Shown piece after piece: positions 49,600 through 60,965 of a stretch of DNA of 64,000 nt. How positions within the stretch are numbered: position 1 is the first letter of the stretch; each line of letters opens with the position of its first letter. The notes beneath the pieces were generated by a model that was given only the letters and a program-made list of their open reading frames with translations, had not been told where the DNA came from and searched no databases. A program made the position numbers and the translations under genes. The stretch is from Hermodice carunculata (lineage: Eukaryota; Annelida; Polychaeta; Eunicida; Amphinomidae), in assembly GCA_964020975.1 (NCBI GenBank), contig OZ026612.1, positions 52,939,808 through 53,003,807 on the forward strand, written 5' to 3'.

Positions 49600-49840
49600 C
49601 TTTTGCCTATGAATTATGTCATCCTGTAGGGGGCACCATCAATACCCACCTTGACCCATATTTTAAGTCATGGATTCTGCATGGAAAATTGCACAGGTCT
49701 AAAGCACTGAAGATGTTATCAAGGGCAATTGTATGATGTCAGCAGGATAGATGGATGAACAGACATCAGTGACGCTTTGAGCTCTGCTGCCTCAGGTTCA
49801 CGGACTAAAAATTTCACAGGGATGCACACGTCAGCATCCT
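49600..49840. repeat. partial copy of the dispersed repeat
   Basis: AATTATGTCATCCTGTAGGGGGCACCATCAATACCCACCTTGACCC is a diverged version of the family's 3' half. ATAGATGGATGAACAGACATCAGTGACGCTTTGAGCTCTGCTGCC resembles the terminal part seen at 54044-54110. Confidence 0.6.
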
Positions 49841-49899
49841 TTGACCAGTAATAGGCATACTTGTTACTTTCATGGGGGAATATACACACAGACACACAC

Positions 49900-49902
<3 letters not shown>

Positions 49903-49930
<28 letters not shown>

Positions 49931-49965
49931 TGTATGTATGTATGTATGTATGTATGTATGTATGT
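49903..49965. repeat. (TATG)n microsatellite at a LINE 3' end
   Basis: About 15 perfect TATG units. It directly follows the LINE tail on the minus strand. Confidence 0.97.
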
Positions 49966-50825
49966 AGTAAGTAAGTAAGTTTATTTGGTACTATAAGGCC
50001 TCAGGCCCATGGTACATAGTGTATTACAGACATTTTCATTTGGAGTGACAAAAAATATACATTAATCCATATAAACCAAATTGTACATGTTCAATTGTTA
50101 ATGGATTTCAATATGTGGTCTCTCTTTCTAAATGCCTGGAAAACAAATGCTGCTGTCTAACATATGACTGAAGGATTTTGAGAAGTCATGAGAGATCTAA
50201 ATTTTTCTCCATTGGGACACATGATATAATACCTTGGTAGATACTGATTTCTCACGTCTATAAAACAGGAACGTATCATTACAAAATGATACTCATCCTC
50301 TATACACTGCATATTACAAAATTGACATACTCTATCATTTACATCTAATCCTTCATGCCTACTGACTTCAATCCTAAGTCTGTGGTCTGATACTCTCAGT
50401 TTTGTTAATGCAACGGCACATTTCCTTACAGATATACATGACAAATATTTTTCAGGCTCCAGTAAAGATTTAAAGTGACGATATGTTCGCAGTTTTTCAC
50501 TTCCATTAATATTATTACATCAGTCCTGAAAATTACAATCTTTAACTCTCTGAATAAAATTTCTAATAAAACAAGTCTTCAGAACCAACTTCTTGACACA
50601 GCCATACCACACTGAAACCATAATGATCTAACAGGTTTCTTACGTGAGTTGCCCATGTAACTCTCCCATTTTCATCAAATTGTTTCAACATTTGATAACA
50701 AGCCTTAGGTAACCTTGTGTTAGGCATCCTAAGTAACTTCAGCCAATATTTGATGCACTTTTTATAATAAAATACACACAAAGGTTGTCTTCCACAATCA
50801 ACCAGTGCTGGTGCATTACTAGAGT
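49966..50825 (-). mobile_element. 5'-truncated LINE, second family
   Basis: The minus strand runs from a broken ORF2 C-terminus (50825 to about 50157) through a short UTR to CCAAATAAACTTACTTACTT and then (CATA)n. The same CTTACTTACT motif precedes the simple-repeat tail of the LINE at 27.3 kb, although the coding parts differ. It is bracketed by TATG/ATGT microsatellites on both sides, so it either inserted into such a tract or brought one as its tail. Confidence 0.85.
50157..50825 (-). pseudogene. LINE ORF2 C-terminal relic with Cys/His motif
   Basis: Minus-strand reading starts APALVDCGRQPLCVFYYKKC, then IKYWLKLLRMPNTRLPKACY, then QMLKQFDENGRVTWATHVRN and LLDHYGFSVVWLCQEVGSED. A frame change near 50565 is followed by FIRNFIQRVKDCNFQD, a stop replacing an expected Trp, then FKSLLEPEKYLS and ALTKLRVSDHRLRIEVSRHE. 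The end, DRVCQFCNMQCIEDEYHFVM, is the Cys-x2-Cys...His motif of the C-terminal zinc-binding region found in many LINE ORF2 proteins. Everything upstream, including the reverse transcriptase core, is missing. The relic ends with a stop after SLMTSQNPSVIC near 50157. It has one frame change and one in-frame stop over about 210 codons, so it is moderately old. Confidence 0.85.
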
Positions 50826-51010
50826 GTGAAGATATACCTAAAACATATTTTCATGTATGTATGTATGTATGTATGTATGTATGTATGTATGTATGTATGT
50901 ATGCATGCATGTATGTATGTATGTATGCATGTATGTATGTATGCATGCATGTATGTATGCATGTATGCATGTATGCATGTATGCATGCATGCATGCATGC
51001 ATGTATGTAT
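50826..51010. repeat. (ATGT/ATGC)n microsatellite
   Basis: About 39 tetranucleotide units from 50854, first pure ATGT and then increasingly mixed with ATGC. Met-Tyr-Val-Cys frames are artefacts. Confidence 0.96.
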
Positions 51011-51035
51011 TTTACAGATATCAAGTACCACAATG

Positions 51036-51132
51036 TCCAATATGAAGTTTATGGGACAATAAAAAGCTGTATTGGACAATGCGAAGCCGAATCCAATATA
51101 GCTTTTCATCATCCCGTAAACTTCATATTGGA
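51036..51132. repeat. 97-bp hairpin with about 41-bp arms
   Basis: The left arm is 51036-51076, the right arm 51092-51132, and the loop 15 bases (51077-51091). The outer 21 bases differ at one position (TCCAATATGAAGTTTATGGG against TCCAATATGAAGTTTACGGG). Each arm also begins and ends with TCCAATAT- or ATTGGA-type sequence, so the stem is itself internally symmetrical. It could be a small foldback MITE or, less likely, a structured RNA. Confidence 0.85.
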
Positions 51133-51659
51133 TGACCTGTCATCCAAAATCTGTTATATCGTGCGGTTTCTTGATCATTCATATTTAAAAACAAGTCTGA
51201 ACACGAGGTCCATGGGCCTAATGCTCTGCTGGCACCATGGCTACACTCCACCTTCACCTTCATTTCAAAGTTGCGAGTCCTCAAGTGGCTACTGAACATA
51301 ATATAGCTTATGTGGTTTTAATGTCTCATTTGTCCACCAGATGGCACTTTGCTCCACATGTAATCATAGTTTATTTGTGCAATACACTATTATTACGTAG
51401 ATGTGACACCTAGCGGCAAAAGGCGAAGGTACATCGGTAGGTCGACCTATCGATATATTGTTTATTTGCATTGCAATAACCGCCTGCTTAGTCGACGCAT
51501 TTTCTACTATCAACACTTTCTTTGCTTCTTAATGGTGAAAATATGGGTAAACAATTACCTCCCCTTTCATGTGGGTCATTTAATGTTCATTTCAATGCCT
51601 GTTAGATCATTCCAAGCTCAGTATTAGCTCAATGTGGTACCAAAGCAAGGATACTCAAT
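51133..51659. other. non-coding, one perfect CTCF-like motif
   Basis: No gene recognised. TGACACCTAGCGGCA near 51401 is another weaker CTCF-like word. The perfect match is listed separately. Confidence 0.45.
51334..51347 (+). promoter_or_regulatory. CTCF-like motif (perfect core match)
   Basis: CCACCAGATGGCAC fits all 14 positions of CCASYAGRKGGCRS. Under equal base use a perfect match is expected far less than once in a window of this size, but the composition is not uniform and the site may be carried by a repeat. Confidence 0.35.
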
Positions 51660-51932
51660 ATAGGCCTAGGGCCTATAAAAAGTATAGCCACATTTGTTTT
51701 ACATGGATTGTGAAAGAAGTCAAGCATTGACTTATCGAGTCACTCTCCATGGCACAGATGTTGGCGTATACTTCCTACCTTGCCTAGTGGAGGAAACGGA
51801 AGAACTCGGAGAAAACCACCGTGCACGGCTAAAGTGATAGGAACTTTTTCCACATGCTGCCCAGGACGAGAATCGAACCCGGGTCGCAGGGGTGAAAGGC
51901 GAGCGTCTTACCGCTCAGCCAACCGTGCACCC
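51660..51932 (-). mobile_element. tRNA-derived SINE with conserved central domain
   Basis: On the minus strand it starts GGTGCACGGTTGGCTGAGCG, with an A-box-like TGGCTGAGCGGTAAGACGC and B-box GGGTTCGATTC (RNA polymerase III internal promoter), giving a tRNA-like head with a good TPsiC arm. Next comes a domain with GGTTTTCTCCGAGTTCTTCC and GTTTCCTCC, a motif I recall as conserved in broad animal SINE superfamilies. The tail runs through ACGCCAACATCTGTGCCATG to near 51660. The tail is shared with 13290-13560, which proves a family. The head is CpG-rich and well kept, so this copy is young. Confidence 0.88.
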
Positions 51933-53459
51933 TAGGCATTCTGACTGTGCCACCTTTGGTGGTAAAAGCCAGCATGTACCAAATCCCATGTAGGCCTAAG
52001 TAGTCTCAAAATATTTATCCAGTAACAAGAACACATAACACTGCCACATGATGGCATTATAACTCACTGGTCGTGATCAGCGCGCCTCATGCGTGACCTA
52101 GATTCATCTGTATACAGCGAAGTTCCGGGAAATCAAGGGATCTGTCCTTATCACAAAGAAGCTAATTCGCTGCTTCATCTTGACAGGTGAGGTGGGAAGA
52201 TTGCATGACTTTCTGGTAACGACCAACAAACTTTTTGGTATCACTTCTGCAAATTTTGCTAAGATAACATCTGTAATGATTTTCTTCCAGAATGGCTGAT
52301 ATACAACTCACAGAAGAGGACACTGAAGGTGCTCAATTAGGGAATAAGACCCCATATAAGTTGCTCTTTCAAGAGCTGAAATTTTGGTTGGCTTGCCACA
52401 AGGTTAATACGTCAAAACTAAAGACAAAAGCTCAGCTGTTAGTGCGGTGGGTAAAGGGAATAAATAAATAAAAAACAAACAAATAAATAAATGGTTGAAA
52501 GAATGAATAAATATATATTTTTAAAAGGAAGCATTTCATGTTTTTTCCGCAAATAAATAAATGAATGAATGAAAGAATATTTTTTAAAATCTGTATTTTC
52601 TTCAAAAGAAAATGGTCATCTATCATGACAATGTCAAAAGCTGGAAGAATTAAACAAGTTGCATCTCAAATTATTTTGAATGCCAATAGATCAAATTTTG
52701 TTCTAAATCTGCATTGTTAACTCAATCACTTCAGACCTACCTTTATTTACATATTAAACATTCGCAAACAAATCTCCATATCAAATAATAGACATGTGAG
52801 AAAATGTGACAAATGCACCAACTGTGATGACTCTAAACCGTGACTATCATTGCCAGCCTGCCTGAAATAAAATCATACCATATCGTACATCGAAAGATGA
52901 CGGCATATGAAAGCCCACGAAGGAAGGCAGTCAAGCGACAGATGATGAGCTAAGTTACAACCTTCATTATAATTAAATTTACTCTTTGTCAGCATAGAAG
53001 GTCAACTAAATATGATACTTATTAAGTATCCTTTGATATATCAAAATTTGTCCGATAAAAAGTGTTCCTGTATTTAAATGCTAACTGGATACGCTCACCT
53101 GGGTTGTGTCGTCTGCACGCTATGGCTGCATGCTGTATACATACTGCAGATTTATAGAGCGATTTTTTTTTTAAGCAAACTATTGACTTTTTTGTAACAT
53201 CGAAGTGAATTTAGGCAGGAAACATACACAAAAGTAAAGATCTGGGTGAATATGTTTTGTAAACAATACCATATTGTGCAAAAATACGGATGTTTTGCTT
53301 GCCTTTCTGTGCTGCCATTCAAATGTACTGTCACTTGCTGTTGGCTCTGGAGATTCGACCTATTGATTTATAGCAGCCGCCATACAGGCACTTCTGCGCA
53401 TGCTCGTGGGAATCGTGTATTCCTGTGATGGATACTGTTGCATGTACCAATACAACAAT
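51933..53459. other. non-coding, nothing recognised
   Basis: AT-rich low complexity of AAATAAATA type at 52460-52580. No gene or element recognised. Confidence 0.5.
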
Positions 53460-54115
53460 CAGTCAGTCCTTTATTTCATGTCCTGAGTGACCTTGAGACA
53501 AAAGATCAAGGTCACCCAGACTATGTAATACAAGAGGCCCACGGGCCTGGTGCTATGCTGACATGGCCATTGATGTCCAAGCTACACCCTGTCATTACAG
53601 AATCACCTCTTTCAACTTTACAGGCATGGAGACCTTGCAAAAATAGGTCAAGGTCACTGATATTATAAAACATTCCAGCTTTGGACACTGTCTATAAATC
53701 CTATAAATTTGACAAGTCTAATCCAATCACTATTAAAGAATTGGAATTTTTCATCTTAAAACAAATTTTGGCTCATAATTTCTGTCAAATTATATGTAGT
53801 GCCACTAGTAATCATTCGGAAGTTAGACTTTGACCTCCCCCCCCCAATCCCACCAAGTTTGGTGAATATCTGCTACAATTTAAAGATGTTAGCGTGTTCA
53901 CAAGATTTTCACATTTTGGCCCCTTTGTTACATAATAATGTAGGTGGGACCACCAATATCAAAAGGAGCCTCGATTTCCATACATCCTGAAAGTATCATT
54001 GGGTTAACTTGAAAACCGTGGACGTTATCGCTCTAAAGAGCAAAAGTTTACGGACAGACGGACAGACATGAGCAGTCACATAAGTTCTGCGACCTTTGGT
54101 CAGCAGAGCTAAAAA
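53460..54115 (+). repeat. dispersed repeat, most complete copy
   Basis: It starts near GAGTGACCTTGAGACAAAAGATCAAGGTCACCC and proceeds through TGATGTCCAAGCTACACCCTG, AAAATAGGTCAAGGTCACTGA, TTTCTGTCAAATTATATGTAGTGCCACTAGTA, TACATAATAATGTAGGTGGGACCACCAATATCA and AAAACCGTGGACG. It ends ACGGACAGACGGACAGACATGAGCAG ... CAGAGCTAAAAA. This gives the family's full order of about 650 bp. It has no coding capacity and no terminal inverted repeat. Confidence 0.78.
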
Positions 54116-56503
54116 GAATTCTTGCAAAAACAAAATGGCTGGGTTTGCACCCATACCTCATAATACTGGAGAAATGATTCTGAAAATTAAAGTTTTGCAA
54201 GTGTTCCCAGTTAGTGTAAATTAAATTTTACCACTTTCATTTGAATATCCTTAGACGTTCATATGGTATAAACCAATGAATTAAAGTGGATTAACACTTC
54301 TGTCTATAATACATGTACTTTTGAAGTTAATCAACATTTAAATTTTTTAAGGACAGGTAAGACACCAAAACCCTCTGCATGGGTGATCTTAAGATTTTAA
54401 TGGTTTTTACAAGATAAACATCCTTTCCATAAGTTGTCAAAATTTCAAGCTCCTAACTAAAGTAAAAATATGAGAAAAATGCCAAAAAAACATATAGGCA
54501 TGTGGACATATGAACGTCCACGTGTCATTCTTTTGGTTTTCAGCTGCCTAGCGGAAAAATGCCACCCATCAATCATACTTAACAGTCTGTCACACGGCTA
54601 TAGGTAGGAACGGCCTATGGCAAAACGATAGTGGTATCACGGCAACACCACGAAATCAAGCAGCATGCTAAAAGTGTGTTTGTAGACAGTAATTACTCAG
54701 ACACACAATTCCAGTATTTACCTAAACAGCGAAACCTCTCTACAGTGGGCACCGACACAGATGTGTATTCTTGGGAAATTCAGTGAATTTCCCACACATT
54801 AAAATTCCCCAACTTTTATTTGCATGCTATTGGATTTGCCACAGGTCTCAAAGATACATACATAAATTACAACTTTGTGTCTATCTATAATATTTTTGAA
54901 GATACAGAGCTTTTAAAACTTTCATAGCCCATAAATTGCATAATTCTAGACATCATGACTATTACAAACAATATGCAAGGTTTCACTGGTAGGTCAGCTA
55001 CCACGGCAAGTTTGGTGATTTTAGGAATAATAGTGAGAAAAACTCTGGACAAATTTAGTCGCACAGGAGAAAGAAAGAAAGAATTATTGGAAAAACCAAA
55101 TGTCTGGGTTGGCACCCAGACATAATAAACTCCTGTACATTTCTACCTTACAAAACTCTGGAATTGATACTTGTGTTGTGAACAGATGCTGTGATGACTC
55201 CATTCAAGTGTGAAATGAGCTGTAAGAACACACAAGGCTGCAGCCTAATATTCACTTAGAGCCTTAGTACAGCATACCACAACTGAAGTGACTTCTCCCC
55301 TGGGTCCCAATGCAGTGGGGGAGGGGGGGCTCAGTAACACTTTTGGGTGGGTCATTGTGCCAGCTTCAAAAATAGCACCCATGTGCAATCAGCCAATAAA
55401 AGGGTGGCGGCTTGGGCAGTGGGCAGTGACGTGCCCTAATGTAACAGATGACAATGGATCTGCAATGCCAGTGATGGGATGATGCATGCTTTCTGCTGGG
55501 GCTGAGGGTCACTTTGCAGGCAATCCAGCTTTTCGCTATTCATGGAATCCTCACTGCACCTGTCATTGTCATCAAAATGTCATCCAATGGGTGCTCAGTT
55601 TTGTCTGAATCCCCTATTCAGTTTTGGGCAACTTAATCCTGATTGGTTGAATCAATGCTTCTATGCCTCTAGCATTGCCAATCGGTTGACCATAAGAATG
55701 TTCTCTCTCATAAAATAATGAGTACTGAATTTTTGGAAAGGGCATGGCCTTTCCATAGACCTTGGACATGATGAAATACATTAAAAACTTGATTATAACT
55801 GCTATGTTACCAATCAGATTTTGCTTGTGGCCAACATCTGACCAGTTCCATACAGGACAGGATGAAAAGAATTAAAATTACAGGTAAACGATTTGGTAAA
55901 AAAAGGTGATTTTTTTAAATGCAAAAAGAAAATATTTCATTTCTTTGATTCTTTTTCTGATAAACTTCATATTGGAACTAGCAAGGAAAAAGAAGAAATT
56001 AATGTACTTCTGGATGTGTTCTACCCTCCCATAAAGCTTACCCTAAATGATAGGTCAAGGAAATGTTTTGATGGAGCTCACACTCATTGGCATAAGATCT
56101 AGTGGATCACCAACATAAATACAGAACAAAGCACATTGCCATGGTGGGGGGTGGGGTGTGTGTATATGTGTGTGGGGGGGGGGGGCAGAGAATCTTCTCA
56201 AGAAGAAACCAGAACATGCCAGAGACCCTCACAGAAAATGAAGGAGACACCTCACAAATAATTGATTAACTTTGCGATAGGAATGACTGCCAGCACCAGT
56301 GGCTACCTAGTTTTGACTTTACTTTCCTTGTTTGCTAAAACAACCCAACATTTAATATATCTGTGCCCAAAAAAAGTGCTTATGAGTCAAAACCCATGTT
56401 ACGTGTGGTAGCTTTATTGAGGGAAATAAGGCTGTAATACTACATGATATTGGCATTTATATCCTGTTATGTACTGACCGTGCAAGTAGCATTAGTGAGG
56501 CCT

Positions 56504-56534
<31 letters not shown>

Positions 56535-57540
56535 GTTTCCTGTTACAGGGAAGCAAAAATGTAGTGTAGGTAGGTAGGCAGGGACATTTAAAAAAAAAAA
56601 TTTTGTTAACTGTGAATCCCTCAATCAGAATGTGATTTGATGTACTTAAGTTGAGTTATCTGACATCAATATTCTATTCCAAAAATTATAATTGACAAAC
56701 ATTTCACTGGCACTACAACTTTTTTATAAAACAAACAAAATTTTAAAGGAGGCAATTAACTTTCAATCTATTTAAATATGTTGTATAGGGTTGATTGATT
56801 TAAGACCCATCAGTGTTAGGCACCCTTGCATTTTAATTAAATAACAACACTAAACTTTCACATTTCAAATTATTAAAGAATGGCTTCAAATGGTCTTTGT
56901 CTGGCATCATTTTCCTCCCTGGATGAAGTCTGATGCGGAAAAGATAGTGAGATGAAAAACTATAGGAAGTGCATGTCAATATGGCAGTCTGCCACAGTAA
57001 ATGAAGAAATATGGTACATTTTTTACAAATTCATTATGATATCTTAAGTCTGCAGCGCTGTGATTCAACCCTGAATTTCATGATCTATTGTGTGTGACCC
57101 CAAGTATACTAATTCATATATATGTACTTTTTAATTTCAATTCCATTAAATTGATTTAGTATGCTAACATCCCAAAGGGAACCCCATGGCATGCAGAAAT
57201 ACTGATCGTCTCTGGCTTCACAGTGGGGCCCCATTTGGGTTGCACTGAAATTGTGATCCTTTGAACATTCTATCAGTCCAAAAAACAGTTCAATTTTTCA
57301 CATGACAAAGCAAAACATATTACATTGTCTTTAAACAAATCCAAACTGGTAATACATTCTAGTAAACGTATGGACAGCAGCAAGGTTGACTTGAATGCCC
57401 CACACAGGCAGGCACAAGAACACGTGTGGCAGGCATCTGTGAATCTCAAGAATAGGACATATTCTATCATTCTATGCGGACAGTGCACTGATATGCCTTC
57501 TCTGCCTTTGGTCTTTATTCCTTGTCAATTCAAATAAAAC
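54116..57540. other. non-coding, mostly featureless
   Basis: No gene recognised. Low complexity includes G-runs at 55317-55329 and 56144-56186, an A-run at 56504-56530 and A/T-rich stretches. AAACTTCATATTGGA near 55962 repeats the tip of the 51.0-kb hairpin arm. A minus-strand frame at 54885-55115 has hydrophobic stretches but no motif. Confidence 0.45.
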
Positions 57541-57544
57541 AGTT

Positions 57545-57650
57545 TTTATGTACGGAATGAGTGCGACTCGAACCTGCAACCTTTGGTACCATTACCTAGC
57601 TGAAATGGGAAATGCACATATCCACTCGACCAAATCCCCATTCTTAAAAA
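57545..57650 (-). mobile_element. tRNA-like SINE head, copy 1
   Basis: Minus-strand B-box GGTTGCAGGTTCGAGTC and A-box-like TTGGTCGAGTGGATATG are separated by a spacer long enough for a class II tRNA (Leu/Ser type, long variable arm). It parallels 57780-57895 closely. The acceptor ends do not pair convincingly, so it is a tRNA-derived repeat more than a functional tRNA. Confidence 0.65.
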
Positions 57651-57779
57651 GAATGGTTCAGTGGAGGTAGTTATGTGTAAGTGCCTTATCAACATAGTTA
57701 TGCAGTGTATGTAACAAGTCTGCATTTATTTCCAGAATCAGGGACTTAAATCCACCAGCATTAAGGAAATGCCAAAAAT

Positions 57780-57895
57780 ACATATTTTATGTTCGGAACA
57801 AGCGGGACTCGAACCTGCAACCTTTGGCACCAATCGCCTAGCTGAGATGGGAAACGGACATATCCACTCAACCAATTCCACAAACACCAGATTCA
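57780..57895 (-). mobile_element. tRNA-like SINE head, copy 2
   Basis: Same order as copy 1: TTGGTTGAGTGGATATGTCC, then CCCATCTCAGCTAGGCGATT, then GGTTGCAGGTTCGAGTCCCG. It keeps the box B consensus GGTTCGAGTCC. The two copies lie about 235 bp apart in the same orientation, so they are a local duplication or neighbouring insertions. No clear SINE body follows either. Confidence 0.65.
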
Positions 57896-58473
57896 TCCTC
57901 CACGTAAACAGATGTTCTTACATCTCCACATGCCCCATTCATGTTGAAAAGTGAAGTCGAACACATGTCTCTGCAAGTTTTCCAGCAACACTCGCTCTGA
58001 TTGGTTATTTGGGTCATGAGAACTGGGATGAACCAATAGAAATCAGCAACTGAAAAAACCATGATGCAGTCATTTAAATGGGATGTAAATAGATATTTTT
58101 TTCTCTTTTATCAGAAAAAAATTACGATTGGCAACTTTTTGCGGGACCAGTCGCGCGACTGGAAACACAACATTTTTTCTAGGCCTGATCGTTTTAAATT
58201 TTTTTTTAATTATGTACTTCCTAATGTGGGCCTAGAGGCTGAAATATAACCTGTTGAATTCAAGAATTGAAATGAATAAATTCTCGTAACTCCACAACAT
58301 GTGGATTGCAGTAGCTCAAAGCTTGATGACCTATCAACTCCAGCATCTAGCACTGGCTGACTGGTGTGAACAAAGTGAAACTAACATGTGCTATAGTTTC
58401 TTCTTGAGAAGATTTAAAATATTCTGAACTGAAACAAACAAATCGCGTGTATTTGATGACGTCAATTTTATTA
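57896..58473. other. non-coding, nothing recognised
   Basis: No recognised feature. Confidence 0.5.
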
Positions 58474-58641
58474 CAGTGAAACCTCATTATAATAATACCA
58501 TTTGTTCCCTGCAAAATATGACCGATAGCTTCGTATGTCAGATAAATGAGTCGCATACCAAAGGAATCTAACTCCTTCAAAGCCTGTGTTGTTAAGTGAA
58601 TATGTCGGATATCTGAGTGTCCTTATAATGAGGTCTCACTG
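58474..58641. mobile_element. pogo/Tc1-like MITE, 168 bp, TA target duplication
   Basis: CAGTGAAACCTCATTATAAT at the left and ATTATAATGAGGTCTCACTG-type bases at the right (TTATAATGAGGTCTCACTG, 58623-58641) are inverted repeats, flanked by TA at 58472-58473 and 58642-58643. No coding capacity. Confidence 0.87.
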
Positions 58642-60004
58642 TATTACAAAGATAAATGTGGTCAAAAGCTGCGATAACAGTCAAAAACAACCTTGCCCCC
58701 TTACAACTAAAACAGACTCCTCCTAACTGGAGTAGTGATGTAATTGGGTGAAAACACTCTGCACAACGTGCTTTTAAAATCTTGGTGCTTTTAAAATCTT
58801 GGTACATCCACACGAATGTCCTGAGCCAAGAAATGATGTTCTTGTGTAAAAAGTTTGAAAAACCTATCCACACAATGGCAAATACAGACCCTACTATACT
58901 GGTTGAACATCTTTAACTGCTGTTGTAAATAACTGAGTAACAATTATCTATGCTACATGTTACACCACTAGACATCAATCAGTGATATTACAAGAGACAG
59001 AACTATGTCCCTTTAAATACTATGGCTGTTGTTCCTCTTGAGACCCGAACCAGAATTCTCCTTGTTTTGCCTGTCCCCGCAACCAATTATCCTCTTTATC
59101 AAATTCTGATAAAGGTCTTGTACTTCATACAGATACTCCTATATACGAGAACAATGCTGCCTAGTTTATGAAATGTATGTATACAATTTTTTCTGAAGGA
59201 GTGTTTTGCCTGATTATCCTAGTTTTATGTTTCAGTCCCAGCACATGGAAGTCTGGCTGTACATCTAACCTTTCAGATAGTGTCCGAATTCAACACTTAT
59301 GATATAATCCATGTGGGCTGTTTTATCAAACTTGGACAAAATCCCATCACTTGTGGTGTGGAGTTGGACACCTGTTATTGCTCTAGTTTGATTTGCTGCA
59401 AACTACATTGATGGTCTGAACCAAAGGAGAAATACAAGAGAAACCCTGTGCACTCTTCAAAATATCACATCTAAAATTAAATATCAACTGCAAATAAATA
59501 TCATAAAATAAAGTTACTTACAAAAGAAAGAAACCCACTGATGTACTTGGGTAGCAGTGAGATACTGTCCTTTGTCTTATTATTTTACAATATGGTATAA
59601 TTTGAAAGCAAAACAGAAATGTATATTTTCATAAGAATGTCTTTTCATGGCTTTGAGTCCCAAAATGATGTAGGATTAAAACCATTCACTTCAACATTTG
59701 AAAATATTTCACGTGTGCTCAATATTCAGACCCACTGCTCACTTATTTTACAATGTCTATAAATTGAGCATTCTGATTTTTATCAACCCTACATACTGGG
59801 ACCATGTCAAATTATTTGACGGCATTTAGGGTTTGAGGTTATGACATGAAAAATACCCCCCCCCCCGCACTAGTTTTTGGCTGGAAGAAGTCACACTTTG
59901 TAACATATTTGCTATGTACATGAACGCATGGTACTCAGTTTTCAGTTGATGTATGATCATTTAATTAAAACACAATCAGAGATTGCTAGATCTCTGCCCC
60001 CTCC
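58642..60004. other. non-coding, nothing recognised
   Basis: A 20-bp local duplication of GTGCTTTTAAAATCTTG lies at 58768-58803. A C-run is at 59858-59866. No gene recognised. Confidence 0.5.
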
Positions 60005-60965
60005 CCACTCTGTGACCTTGGGATTTGGGTCAAGGTGATACATCGTCTCAGACCTTATGCAGGATTAAAACCATGTGCAAAAAGAAAGGTCTGTGTTAAA
60101 AACGCTTCAACTTATCGTGTGAACACCAAAGTCACTAAAATGGGTCTGAGACCTTATTCAGGACTATAATCATGTGTAATATGAAACCCCAATGCACAAA
60201 ACTTTCCAAGTTATTGCCTTAAAACCAAATTCACTAAAATGGCTGTGACCTTGGGCATGGGTTAAGGTCACCCATCTTTGGACCCTTCTGCAATCTGATT
60301 CAGAACTATAAGCAAGTGCAATATGAGAGCCCAACGTACAAAACTTTTCAAGTTACAGAGTCCAAACCAAATTCACTTAAAAGGCCCGGTGACCTTGGGA
60401 TTTGGGTCAAGGTCATCCATCTTCAAACTCATCTGAGACCTTATACAGGACTATAAGCATGTGCAATATGAAAACCCTGCGCAAAAAACTGTTCAAGTTA
60501 TCAGATGAAAATCAAACTCACAAAAATGGCTGTGACCTTGGGAATTGGGTCAAGGTTACCTATCTTCAAAAACGTCTGAGACCTTATTTAGGACTACAAA
60601 AATGTGTAATATGATAACCCTATGTAAAAAACTAGGGCATGAAAACCAAATTCACTAAATGGCTATGTGACCTTGGAAATTGCATCGAGTTTCCTGATCT
60701 TCAATCTAGTTTGAAACCTTATGTAGGACTAATCATCTGCAATTTGACAGGCCTATGTCAAAAACTTTTCAAGTTATCACATGAAAATCAAATTCATTAA
60801 AATGGCTCTATAAGCTTGGAAATTAGGTCAAGGTCACCCATCTTCAAATTCATCTGAGACCTTATTCAGGACTATAAGCAAGTGCAATATGAAAGCCCTA
60901 AGCAAAAAGTTGTCGAGTTATCGCGTGAAAACTGTCAGTACAGACACACGCACACAAAGTAATCG
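60005..60965. repeat. 145-bp tandem array with everted receptor-like half-sites
   Basis: About seven units, each with TGACCTTGGGATTTGGGTCA, then AGGTCACCCATCTTC, TCTGAGACCTTATTCAGGAC, TATAAGCATGTGCAATATGA and AAACTTTTCAAGTTATC. TGACCTTGG starts lie near 60013, 60245, 60390, 60534, 60668 and 60813 (the last altered), a spacing of about 134-145 bp, with the second unit lacking its start. The array ends in CACACGCACAC low complexity and an inverted repeat CCTCCTCCTTC/GAGAGGGAGG. Confidence 0.93.

Noticed and set aside
51860-51932. Functional tRNA gene
   Set aside because: The A- and B-boxes are good, but the sequence continues directly into a SINE body shared with another locus, so it is a SINE head.
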